Notes under the pieces: generated by a model
The model's database searches: none
What the model saw: the letters and a program-made list of their open reading frames with translations, nothing else
Told to the model about the DNA's origin: nothing
NCBI GenBank assembly: GCA_022826745.1
Contig: JAJDUI010000037.1
Location: forward strand, 1 to 64,000
Source: Thermoanaerobaculia bacterium
GTDB lineage: Bacteria; Acidobacteriota; Thermoanaerobaculia; Multivoradales; Multivoraceae
Reading direction: 5' to 3'
Length of the DNA: 64,000 nt
Part shown: positions 37,035 to 45,086 of the stretch, piece after piece
Layout: every line of letters starts with the position of its first letter
How positions within the stretch are numbered: the first letter of the stretch is position 1
Translations under genes and position numbers: made by a program

Positions 37035-38095
37035 AGCGCAGGACGCCGCCGCGACGTGGGCGCAGGCGACGTCTGCTGCCGTGGCTCGCGGTGGGCGCCG
37101 TGGCGGTGCTGGCGGCCCTCGCCGCCGCGGCGGCCGGTCTTGTCGCCTGGGCGGAACGGGAACTCGAGCGGCCGCTGGGTTCGGGCAACGTGGAGTTGGC
37201 TATCGAGCGCGGCGCTCCCCTGGCGTCGATCCTCGACCAGTTGTCCGCGGCAGAGGTCATCGGCGATCCCCTGCTGGCGCGTCTCTATCTCGATTACCGG
37301 CGTCCCGGCGACGTGTTGCAGGCCGGCGAGTACCGCTTCGAGCAGCCGATGAGCACGGTGGAGGCCCTCGACCGGGTGATTCGGGGCGATGTCGTGACCT
37401 ACCCGGTGACCGTGATCGAGGGCCTGACCCTGCGGGAAACCGCGGAGCACCTGGCGGCGGAGGGTTTCGGCGACCTGGACGCGTTTCTTCAGGCGATGTC
37501 CTCACCTGGCCTGATCGCCGACCTCGATCCGGCCGCCGAGTCCCTGGAGGGCTACCTGTTCCCGGACACCTACGCTTTCGCGCGAGGCACCGGCGAAGCC
37601 GAGATCGTGGAGGCCATGGTCCGCAACTTCCGCCGGCGCGTCGAGGATCACCTGGACGCCGCCGCCGGCCGCGGTCTCGACCCGCAGGGCCTCGTGACGC
37701 TTGCGAGCATCATCGAGAAGGAAGCCGGCGCGATCGAGGAGCGCCCCCTGGTCTCGGCCGTCTTCCACAACCGGCTGGAGCGCGGCATCGGCCTCTACGC
37801 CGATCCGACGATCATCTACGCGCTGAAACTGGCCGGCACCTGGGACGGCAACCTGCGCCGCCGTGACCTCGAGCTCGACTCGCCCTACAACACGTATGTC
37901 CATCCGGGCCTGCCGCCGGGCCCGATCTGCTCACCCGGCGAGCACAGCCTCCGCGCCGCGGCCCGGCCCGCCGACGTCCCCTATCTCTACTTCGTCAGCC
38001 GCAACGACGGCACGCACGTCTTCGCCGAGACCCTCGCCGAGCACAACCGCAACGTCGCCCGCTGGCAGGTGCGGTACTGGCGAGAGCGCCGGTAG
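37031..38095 (+). CDS. mltG: Endolytic murein transglycosylase MltG
   Basis: An inner-membrane lytic transglycosylase that cuts nascent glycan strands and limits their length. It has 354 residues. A basic N-terminus and a membrane anchor at about 15-40 precede a LysM-like region and the YceG catalytic domain. Catalytic glutamate is E229 in LASIIEKEAG; LEGYLFPDTY, HNRLERGIGLYADPTIIYAL and SPYNTYVHPGLPPGPICSPG are typical. Confidence 0.94.
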   Translation: MKRRTPPRRGRRRRLLPWLAVGAVAVLAALAAAAAGLVAWAERELERPLGSGNVELAIERGAPLASILDQLSAAEVIGDPLLARLYLDYRRPGDVLQAGEYRFEQPMSTVEALDRVIRGDVVTYPVTVIEGLTLRETAEHLAAEGFGDLDAFLQAMSSPGLIADLDPAAESLEGYLFPDTYAFARGTGEAEIVEAMVRNFRRRVEDHLDAAAGRGLDPQGLVTLASIIEKEAGAIEERPLVSAVFHNRLERGIGLYADPTIIYALKLAGTWDGNLRRRDLELDSPYNTYVHPGLPPGPICSPGEHSLRAAARPADVPYLYFVSRNDGTHVFAETLAEHNRNVARWQVRYWRERR

Positions 38096-38186
38096 GCAGC
38101 TCGTCAACAAGGGCGCCCAGTTTCGGCCGCGTCGGCTCCCGGTCCGGCACAACCTGTGCATCGCACCCGGCTAAGCTCCATGCCTG

Positions 38187-38597
38187 ATGCACCTGCCGAC
38201 TCTCAACGCGATTCTGAACGCCACCGCGGCGACGCTGCTGGTGATCGGCTACGTGCTGATCCGCCGCGGCAACCGGGAGCGGCACAAGCAGGTCATGCTG
38301 TCGGCGCTCGGGTGTTCGGCGGCGTTCCTGATCTCCTATCTCTACTACCACTACCAGGTCGGCTCGGTTCACTTCGAGGGCGAGGGGACCGTGCGGACCG
38401 TGTATCTCGGCATCCTGCTGACCCATACGGTGCTGGCGGCCGCGGTGCCGCCGCTGGCGATCATCACGGTCGTCCTGGGTCTTCGGGGCCGGTACGAGCG
38501 GCACAGGAAGATCGCCCGCGTGACGCTGCCGATCTGGCTCTACGTGTCGGTGACCGGCGTCGTCGTGTACTGGATGCTGTATCGCATGTCGTGGTGA
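38187..38597 (+). CDS. DUF420 membrane protein
   Basis: A 136-residue protein with four membrane segments: N-terminal NAILNATAATLLVIGYVLI, then helices at about 38-57, 72-97 and 112-132. RRGNRERHKQVML, SYLYYHY and RGRYERHRKIARVTLPIWLYV are typical of DUF420. Some relatives are associated with cytochrome oxidase assembly; no oxidase genes are nearby, so that role is not supported here. Confidence 0.8.
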   Translation: MHLPTLNAILNATAATLLVIGYVLIRRGNRERHKQVMLSALGCSAAFLISYLYYHYQVGSVHFEGEGTVRTVYLGILLTHTVLAAAVPPLAIITVVLGLRGRYERHRKIARVTLPIWLYVSVTGVVVYWMLYRMSW

Positions 38598-41125
38598 CGT
38601 TCGCGGCAAACCGTGTGCGCGCCGTCGGCGTGCTGCTTCTGGCGGCGGGCCTGCTGGCGGCGCTTGCCGCCGCCCAGGAACCCGAGTGGCGGCTCGCCGA
38701 GTGGACCAGCGGTGAGCGGGAGTTCTTTCTCGACGGGCCCCAGTTCCTGCTCGCGCCGGCCGAACTGGAGCGAGTGCGGAATCTGGATCCGCTGTCCCGG
38801 CTGGAGTACATCGACACCTTCCTGGACCGCGGCAGGGTGGCCGAGGCGGTCGAGCACCGGCGGCAGCGGGTGCGCATGGCCGGTCTGCCCTTCTTCGATG
38901 TCCGCGCCCGGTTGCTGTTCCTCCACGGCGAGCCGGACGCGATCGACCCGGTCGACTGCGACCAGACGTTCCGGCCGCTCCAGCTCTGGCGCTACGGGCC
39001 GGAGGACGGTGAGCACACGAACCTCGTCATCTACCAGCCGAAGCCGGCCGAGGTCTTCCGGCTTTGGTTGCCGGAGGACACGAAGCGCGCCCTCTACATG
39101 CCGGAGATGGAGTACTTCCTCGAACAGTACGAGGAACTCCGCGGCCTGCTACGGGCCCGCCGCTTCGACCTGCAGGTCTGCGAGAAGGCACGCCGGGTCG
39201 ACGAGATCACGGGTATCCGTGGCCTGTTCGGCTTCCGCCGCGAGCGTCGCACGGACGAGGACTTCCTGGCCTGGGTGGCGCCGCCCGCGGATGTCGAGGC
39301 GTGGGCGGGAGAGGCCGCAGCCGACGTCGTGCCCGGGCCGGCGCCGCTGGAACTGGAGGATCCGATCCTCACCTTTCCGGAGGAGCGGGGGCAGCGGATC
39401 CTCACGCGGATTCTCCTCTCGCTGCCCCCGGGCGCTCCGGTCGAGCCCTTCGTCGACGACGCCGGCAGGAAGCAGACGCGGATCAACGTGGAGGGCATGG
39501 TCGAACTGCCGGGCCGGGTCTTCGACACCTTCAAGATGCGGTTCGTCGGCAGCGCGCCGGACCCGGAGCGCTCCATGGCGCTGCCGGTCGAGCAGCTCTT
39601 CCGGCCGGGTTCGGTCCTCCTGCTCCGGCTCCTGGTCCGTGACGAGATCGGCGGCGCGGCCGCGTTCGCCTCGGTTCCGGTCGAAGTGCCGCTGAGGCCG
39701 GAGGCGGTTCCCGTCGAGCCGGAAGATCAACTGCGGCTGGTCATGGCGACCGAGGATCTGCCGGAGACGGTGCTCGACGCGCGGAACGCGATCATGCTGG
39801 TGCCGCCCGAGAGCGAGGTGGTGCTCGGTCTCTGGCGGGCCGACACCCTGATCACGGGCGAGAACATCGTCGCCGTGCGCTTTCTGGTCGACGGCAGGGT
39901 CCAGGTGACCCGCCGCCGGCCGCCGTTCACCGCCGAGGTCCGGCTGGCCAAGTACCCGGAGGAACAGGTGGTCCGGGTCGAAGGCCTGAACGCGGAGCGC
40001 GAGGTGGTGGACGCCGACGAGATCGTCTTGAACCAGCAGCGGGGCGAGCTCCGGGTGACGATCAACGAGCCGCGCCGGGGCGCCCGCGTCTCGGGCAGCG
40101 TGGAGGCGTCGGCGACGATCGTCGTGCCCGAAGAGCGCCTCGTCGAGGAGGTCGAGTTCAGCGTCGGCGGGGAGGTCCAGACCGTCCTGAGCCAGCCGCC
40201 CTGGCGGGCCGAGGTCGAAGTGCCCCCCGGGGCGGGCGAGCAGGATCTCGTCTACCTGACGGTCGCGGCGACGCTCGACGACGGAAGCCGCGCCGAGGAC
40301 GTCCGCTTCCTGAACGCGCCCGCCTTCACCGAGTCGCTGGAGGTCGATCTCGTCGAGCTCTACACCACGGTCGTGGACGGTCAGAACCGGCCGGTGACCA
40401 GCCTGGCCGAGAGCGACTTCACCGTCTTCGAGGACAAGCGGCGGCAGGAACTGGCGAAGTTCGAGCTGGTCGAGGACCTGCCGCTCACTCTGGGGGTGGT
40501 GATCGACACCTCGGGCTCGATGGAGACGTCCCTGGGCGAGGCGCGCCGGACCGCCTCGCAGTTCCTGACGAACATGATCACGCCGCGCGACCGGTCCTTC
40601 GCCGTGGCGTTCGCCTCGCGGCCCGCGTTGTTGATCGGGCGCACCTCGGACGTCAGCGCGGTGGCCTCGGTGATCCAGAGACTGCGGGCCGCGGGCGCCA
40701 CGGCTCTGCACGACGCGGTGATCACCAGCCTCTACTACTTTCGGGGCGTCCGGGGCCGCCGCGCGCTCGTGCTGCTGTCGGACGGGGAGGACACCTCGAG
40801 TACGGTCGAGTTCCGGGACGTCGAGGAGTACGCGCGGCGCTCGGGCGTCGCGATCTACACGATCGGCCTCGGCGTCGGCCGCACCCAGATGATCCTGCGC
40901 AACAAGCTGAACGATCTCGCCAAGGCCACCGGAGGGCGCTCGTTCTTCATCTCCAAGGCCGAGGATCTGGCGCCGGTCTACGACGACATCGAGCGCGAAC
41001 TGCGCTCCCAGTACCTGCTCGCCTACACCTCCGACCGCGGCGGCGAAAGCGACGAGTACCGCGAGGTCGAAGTGCGGGTGAAGGGGCGCTTCAAGGCGCG
41101 GACGATCAGCGGCTACTACCCGTGA
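38594..41125 (+). CDS. Secreted GWxTD-like / VWFA-domain protein of acidobacterial type
   Basis: An 843-residue exported protein. A signal peptide ends near LAAAQEP. The N-terminal third resembles the GWxTD module (FLDRGRVAEAVEHRRQRV, then FFDVRARLLFLHGEPDAID), but the eponymous GWxTD is not conserved. Two Ig-like beta segments follow at about 400-570. The C-terminal part, from about residue 580, is a von Willebrand A domain with a MIDAS motif D638-T-S640-G-S642, a threonine in AGATALHDA and LLSDGEDTS. It resembles the VWFA-related family abundant in Acidobacteriota. Ligand unknown. The GTG start overlaps the previous stop. Confidence 0.8.
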   Translation: MTFAANRVRAVGVLLLAAGLLAALAAAQEPEWRLAEWTSGEREFFLDGPQFLLAPAELERVRNLDPLSRLEYIDTFLDRGRVAEAVEHRRQRVRMAGLPFFDVRARLLFLHGEPDAIDPVDCDQTFRPLQLWRYGPEDGEHTNLVIYQPKPAEVFRLWLPEDTKRALYMPEMEYFLEQYEELRGLLRARRFDLQVCEKARRVDEITGIRGLFGFRRERRTDEDFLAWVAPPADVEAWAGEAAADVVPGPAPLELEDPILTFPEERGQRILTRILLSLPPGAPVEPFVDDAGRKQTRINVEGMVELPGRVFDTFKMRFVGSAPDPERSMALPVEQLFRPGSVLLLRLLVRDEIGGAAAFASVPVEVPLRPEAVPVEPEDQLRLVMATEDLPETVLDARNAIMLVPPESEVVLGLWRADTLITGENIVAVRFLVDGRVQVTRRRPPFTAEVRLAKYPEEQVVRVEGLNAEREVVDADEIVLNQQRGELRVTINEPRRGARVSGSVEASATIVVPEERLVEEVEFSVGGEVQTVLSQPPWRAEVEVPPGAGEQDLVYLTVAATLDDGSRAEDVRFLNAPAFTESLEVDLVELYTTVVDGQNRPVTSLAESDFTVFEDKRRQELAKFELVEDLPLTLGVVIDTSGSMETSLGEARRTASQFLTNMITPRDRSFAVAFASRPALLIGRTSDVSAVASVIQRLRAAGATALHDAVITSLYYFRGVRGRRALVLLSDGEDTSSTVEFRDVEEYARRSGVAIYTIGLGVGRTQMILRNKLNDLAKATGGRSFFISKAEDLAPVYDDIERELRSQYLLAYTSDRGGESDEYREVEVRVKGRFKARTISGYYP

Positions 41126-41793
41126 CCGGGGGCGTCGGCCGCCGGCGGTTCGCCCTCGCGCTGCTGCTCGCCGTTTCCGCGCCGGTCGCGGCACAGGAGA
41201 AGGACGGCGTGCGGACGGTCTCGTTCGAGCGGCTGAACCGGGTCTACGAGCAGTTGATCGAGGACCTCTCCGTCATCCGGATCGGGCCGGCCGAGGTGGC
41301 CCTGCGCTCTCCCGAGCACTCCCTGACCGTCAGTCGCCACGCGGCGACGCTCACCGCCGGCGACGACGGCGTCTTCGAGGCCGAGCTCGAGCTGGACATC
41401 TCCGGTTCGGGATGGATCGCCGCGGACGTGGTCATCGGCAGTCTGGAGAGCCAGTTGACCCAGGAACTCGTCGTGCCTGCCCAGACATTGCGTCTGGAGG
41501 GCGCGATCGCCATCCGGCGCGACGACGAGGGCTACTGGATCCGGACGGAACGCATGCCGGCCACGACCCAGGTGCGGATCGAGAGCGAGCTCGGCACCCA
41601 GCTCTTCACGGTCTGCCGGCAGATGGCCCTGGTCCTGGTCAGTCTGGACTGCGAAGCGATCGAGCGCGCCGTCACCCTGATCAACGTTCCGCTGCCCGAG
41701 GCGGGCGGCGAGTACCTGATCGCCCTCGAGGACACGACCCCGGAAGAAAGAGGGGACCTCGACCGGTTTCTGCTCCAGCACCGGACGCCCTGA
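41122..41793 (+). CDS. Exported protein of unknown function
   Basis: Not recognised. It has 223 residues with a signal peptide ending near APVAAQEKD. The mature part alternates short hydrophobic and polar beta-strand-like segments, and has two cysteines in TVCRQMALVLVSLDCEAIE. The GTG start overlaps the stop of the VWFA gene, so the two are probably co-translated and may act together in the periplasm. Confidence 0.65.
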   Translation: MTGGVGRRRFALALLLAVSAPVAAQEKDGVRTVSFERLNRVYEQLIEDLSVIRIGPAEVALRSPEHSLTVSRHAATLTAGDDGVFEAELELDISGSGWIAADVVIGSLESQLTQELVVPAQTLRLEGAIAIRRDDEGYWIRTERMPATTQVRIESELGTQLFTVCRQMALVLVSLDCEAIERAVTLINVPLPEAGGEYLIALEDTTPEERGDLDRFLLQHRTP

Positions 41794-41889
41794 ACGACCT
41801 TAGCCCCGGGGGTCGAGCGAACCCCCGGAGTTGGCGGCGATCCGGTAGGATTCGCGCCCCTCGGCCGCCACGGCCGACCAGGAGTACCC

Positions 41890-42438
41890 ATGGCTACCCG
41901 TCGGATGATTTCGCGCCTCTTCTACTTCACGATCGAAGACGAGGGCATCCTCGCCGAGTCGTTCGGGGGGCTGGACTCGGACACCTTCGCGATCGCCTAC
42001 AAGGTCGAGGACACGGACGATGTCTTCGTCATGACCAGCGAGACGCGGGACGCGCTCGACCGGTCGGACGTGCCGTACAACCTGCTCGCCGAGGAGGACG
42101 GTTCGAAGATCGCCCTCTTCCACTCCCCGCTCTCGCGCGAGGAGCTGTCGGACTTCGAGGAGCCGCTGAAGGCGCTCGCGCTGGCGTACCGGGCGATCGC
42201 GATGGCCTGCGTCGGCGTGAATGGCGAATCGGATCTCGGCTTCGACCTGAGCGAGGGGATGCGCAACTACACGTACTTCACCGCGCCGGCCGGCCACACC
42301 TTCATCTGGCGGCTGTTCACGCACCGCGACGAGGCGCGCCAGTTCCTGGACAAGCTGACGATCGGCGACAAGAACGCCCTGGAGTGGGCCGAGGCGATTC
42401 CGATGGAATCCATGGCCGAGCTCACCGGCTTTCACTGA
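41890..42438 (+). CDS. Conserved-looking cytoplasmic protein of unknown function
   Basis: Not recognised. It has 182 residues, no signal peptide and no membrane segment, and is acidic. The ATG follows GGAG. Segments such as RLFYFTIEDEGILAESF and MRNYTYFTAPAGHTFIW suggest a compact alpha/beta fold. It lies 96 bases after the preceding gene and eight bases before xseA, so it may be co-transcribed with the exonuclease VII genes. Confidence 0.6.
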   Translation: MATRRMISRLFYFTIEDEGILAESFGGLDSDTFAIAYKVEDTDDVFVMTSETRDALDRSDVPYNLLAEEDGSKIALFHSPLSREELSDFEEPLKALALAYRAIAMACVGVNGESDLGFDLSEGMRNYTYFTAPAGHTFIWRLFTHRDEARQFLDKLTIGDKNALEWAEAIPMESMAELTGFH

Positions 42439-42445
42439 GCCGCAG

Positions 42446-43864
42446 TTGAACCGCCTCGATTCCGAACTGCCGGCCGGCACCTACACAGTCTCCGAGTTCG
42501 CCTGGGAGATGAAAGGCCTGCTCGCCGATGCATACCCCGCGGTATGGGTCGCGGGGGAAGTCCAGCGGCTGCGGTCGGCGGCCAGGGACCAGCTCTACTT
42601 CGAGTTGATCGAGAAGGGCCGCGGCGACCGGATCCGGGCCAAGCTCGACTGCGTGCTCTGGGCGGACGAACGCGCCGTCGCCGAGGCTGAACTGCGCGAG
42701 GCCGGAGTCGAACTGGCGGAGGGCGTCGTGCTGCGTTGCTGCGGCCGTCCCGAGTTCTGGCCCGGCGGCGGCCGGCTCCAGTTCACGGTCCGCGAGGTCG
42801 ATCCCCTGTTCTCGCTCGGCGCGCTCGAGAAAAGGCGCCGGGAGACGCTGCGGGCGCTGGAGGCCGAGGGTCTGCTCGACCGCAACAAGAAGCTGCCGCT
42901 ACCTCTGGCGCCGCTCGAGATCGGGCTCATCACGTCCGAGGGGAGCGCCGCCTACCACGACTTCCTCGACACCTTGGTGAACTCCGGCCTCGGCTTTCGC
43001 GTGTGCCTCGTCCATTCCGCGGTCCAGGGAGCGGCGGCCGAGGCGGAGATCGGCCGCGCCTTCGATCTGCTCGGCGCGTACGCACGCGGCGGCCGGCGGC
43101 TCGATGCGATCGCCCTGGTCCGGGGCGGCGGCTCGCGTTCCGACCTGGCCACCTTCGACAGTCGCCGGGTCGCGCGAGCGGTTGCCCGGTCGCCGGTGCC
43201 GACGATCTGCGGCATCGGCCACCAGATCGACGTGTCGATCGCGGACGTCGTCGCCCACACCTCCTGCAAGACCCCGACGGAAGCGGCCGAGTTCCTGGCC
43301 GGCAGGGTCGGCGACGCGGCGTACCGGGTGGAGGAGGCGGGCCGTGCCCTCGCGCGGCAGGCCACGGACCTCCTGCGCGCCGCTCGGCAACGCGTCTCTT
43401 CCGTCCCACCGCGGCTGGCGTCGCCGAGCCGCGCCCTGCTCAGGAACCGCGCCCGCGACTGCGGGGCCCTCCGGCGCGACCTGGGGCGGGCGGCCGGGAG
43501 AGCGCTGTCGGACCGGACCGCCGAGTGCCGGCTGGCGGCCGGCCGGGCGCGGACCGCCGCCCAGCGGCTCGTGGCGGCCGCCAGGAAGCAGGAGGAGGTT
43601 CAGCGCGACGGCCTGGTCCGCGGCGCGCTCAAGCCGATTGGCCGGGCGGCCGAGCGATTGGAGGCGCACGGCCGGCTCTGCGAGCAACTCTCGCCGGAGC
43701 GGACTCTCACCCGCGGTTTCAGCGTCACCCGCCGCGCCGGCGGCGGACTGGTGCGACGGGCTTCGGACGTGGCGGCGGGCGACGAGCTTCGTACCCGGCT
43801 TGCCGACGGCACGGTGGCGAGCACCGTTGATACGGGCGCTTTGCACGGCAAGGAGACGGCATGA
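42446..43864 (+). CDS. xseA: Exodeoxyribonuclease VII large subunit
   Basis: Catalytic subunit of a single-strand-specific exonuclease. It has 472 residues. An N-terminal OB fold (AVWVAGEVQRLRSAARDQLYFELIE) is followed by the catalytic domain with IGLITSEGSAAYHDF, LVRGGGSRSDLATFD and GIGHQIDVSIADVVAHTSCKTPT. An Arg/Ala-rich coiled-coil region at about 290-420 binds the small subunit. The start is TTG 42446 with no strong ribosome site. It overlaps xseB as ATGA. Confidence 0.94.
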   Translation: MNRLDSELPAGTYTVSEFAWEMKGLLADAYPAVWVAGEVQRLRSAARDQLYFELIEKGRGDRIRAKLDCVLWADERAVAEAELREAGVELAEGVVLRCCGRPEFWPGGGRLQFTVREVDPLFSLGALEKRRRETLRALEAEGLLDRNKKLPLPLAPLEIGLITSEGSAAYHDFLDTLVNSGLGFRVCLVHSAVQGAAAEAEIGRAFDLLGAYARGGRRLDAIALVRGGGSRSDLATFDSRRVARAVARSPVPTICGIGHQIDVSIADVVAHTSCKTPTEAAEFLAGRVGDAAYRVEEAGRALARQATDLLRAARQRVSSVPPRLASPSRALLRNRARDCGALRRDLGRAAGRALSDRTAECRLAAGRARTAAQRLVAAARKQEEVQRDGLVRGALKPIGRAAERLEAHGRLCEQLSPERTLTRGFSVTRRAGGGLVRRASDVAAGDELRTRLADGTVASTVDTGALHGKETA

Positions 43865-44184
43865 GCGACGACCGGAGGACCGGTAGTGACGTGGCCGAAC
43901 TGAGCTTCAGCGAGGCGATGGAAGAGCTTGAGAGCGTCCTCCGGCGGATCGAGGGCGACGAGATCGACGTCGATCAACTGGGCCGCGAACTGGGCCGGGC
44001 GGCGCAGTTGCTCGAGGTCTGCCGGAAGAAGATCCGCCGGGCCGAGGTCGAGGTCCGGCAGATCGTCGAACAGATCGAGGAAGACGGGACCGACTCGGGG
44101 GCCGCGACGCCGGAGGCCACGGAGGCCGAATCGTCCGCCACGGAGCCCGCGTCGCCTGACGACCAGGACGACATTCCGTTCTGA
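43861..44184 (+). CDS. xseB: Exodeoxyribonuclease VII small subunit with SSB-like C-terminal tip
   Basis: Small subunit of exonuclease VII, 107 residues. The core SFSEAMEELESVLRRIEGDEI with LLEVCRKKIRRAEVEV is the normal XseB helical hairpin. A 35-residue acidic Ala/Glu/Ser-rich tail follows and ends in DDQDDIPF. That ending matches the C-terminal tip of single-stranded-DNA-binding protein, which recruits repair enzymes (see findings). Its stop overlaps the rhomboid start (TGATG). Confidence 0.92.
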   Translation: MSDDRRTGSDVAELSFSEAMEELESVLRRIEGDEIDVDQLGRELGRAAQLLEVCRKKIRRAEVEVRQIVEQIEEDGTDSGAATPEATEAESSATEPASPDDQDDIPF

Positions 44185-45029
44185 TGTTCGAGCGCCAGAA
44201 GACAGGCTCCGTCGTCTGCCCCGGCTGCGGCCGGCTCGTCGGCGTGCAGGACGAGCGCTGCTGGAACTGCGGCCGGACCCGGCCCAGCCTGTTCGGCTTC
44301 TCGCGCGCCCTGCAGAACCTCGGCAACGAGGCGGTGTTCTCCACCGTCGTGATCGGCCTCTGCGTCGTCATCTACCTGCTGGAACTCCTGATGGCCCCTG
44401 GCCGGGTCAATACGCAGATCGGCTTCGGTTTCCTGGCGCCGGACCTCGAGGCCGGCGTCCGGCTCGGCGCCAGCGGCGCACTGATCGTCTTCGACTACGG
44501 CCGCTGGTGGACCATCCTGAGCGCTGGCTGGCTGCACGGCAGCCTGCTCCACATCGCCTTCAACATGTACTGGGTTCATCAGCTCGGGCCGGTCATGGCC
44601 CGGCTCTTCGGCGTGCCCCGGGCGGCGATCATCTATCTCCTCTCCTCGGCGATGGGCTTCCTGGTGACGAGCGCGATGCCGATCCTGGCGCCCTGGATGC
44701 CGTTCACCAACCGCGCCAGCGTGACCCTCGGCGCGTCGGCGGCCGTGTTCGGCTGGCTGGGAGCGCTGATCTGCTACTCGCGCCAGAGTGGCGGGCGGAT
44801 GTTCATGAGGCAGGTGCTCGGCGTGGCGATACCCCTGGTGCTGTTCGGCCTGCTGATTCCCGGAATCGACAACTGGGCCCATCTCGGTGGCCTGGCCGGG
44901 GGATACCTGCTGGCGAGCCGCTACGGTCCGAACACGGAAGAGCGTCCCGGGCAGGTCCTGCTCGCCCTCGTGCTGCTCGTCGTATCCCTGCTGGCGGTGC
45001 CGCTCTCGTTCATCTCCTGGTCGTTCTGA
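44184..45029 (+). CDS. Rhomboid-family intramembrane serine protease with N-terminal zinc ribbon
   Basis: A 281-residue membrane protease. Residues 12-29 form a short zinc ribbon (C12, C15, C26, C29). Six or seven membrane segments follow. The catalytic serine is S185 in LGASAAVFGW and the histidine is H233 in NWAHLGGLAGG; HIAFNMYW provides the oxyanion-side residues. Substrates are unknown. It is translationally coupled to xseB. Confidence 0.9.
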   Translation: MFERQKTGSVVCPGCGRLVGVQDERCWNCGRTRPSLFGFSRALQNLGNEAVFSTVVIGLCVVIYLLELLMAPGRVNTQIGFGFLAPDLEAGVRLGASGALIVFDYGRWWTILSAGWLHGSLLHIAFNMYWVHQLGPVMARLFGVPRAAIIYLLSSAMGFLVTSAMPILAPWMPFTNRASVTLGASAAVFGWLGALICYSRQSGGRMFMRQVLGVAIPLVLFGLLIPGIDNWAHLGGLAGGYLLASRYGPNTEERPGQVLLALVLLVVSLLAVPLSFISWSF

Positions 45030-45045
45030 CCGATTTGACCGTGGG

Positions 45046-45079
45046 CGAATAATTTTTCGTCAAAGTGGTGTACTATTCG
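45046..45079 (+). promoter_or_regulatory. Two tandem candidate ARG boxes over the argC promoter
   Basis: Box 1 (45046-45059, CGAATAATTTTTCG) matches 11 of 14 positions of the E. coli ARG box core TGAATwwwwATTCA. Box 2 (45066-45079) matches 9 of 14, with an intact ATTC half. They start 20 bases apart, the spacing class seen in ArgR operators, and cover the candidate -10 TACTAT (45071-45076). The arginine repressor gene is in the same operon. Confidence 0.6.
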
Positions 45080-45086
45080 CGGCCTT

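Noticed and set aside
45035-45076. TTGACC (45035-45040) as the -35 of the argC promoter
   Set aside because: It is 30 bases from the TACTAT -10 box, too far for a normal sigma-70-type promoter.
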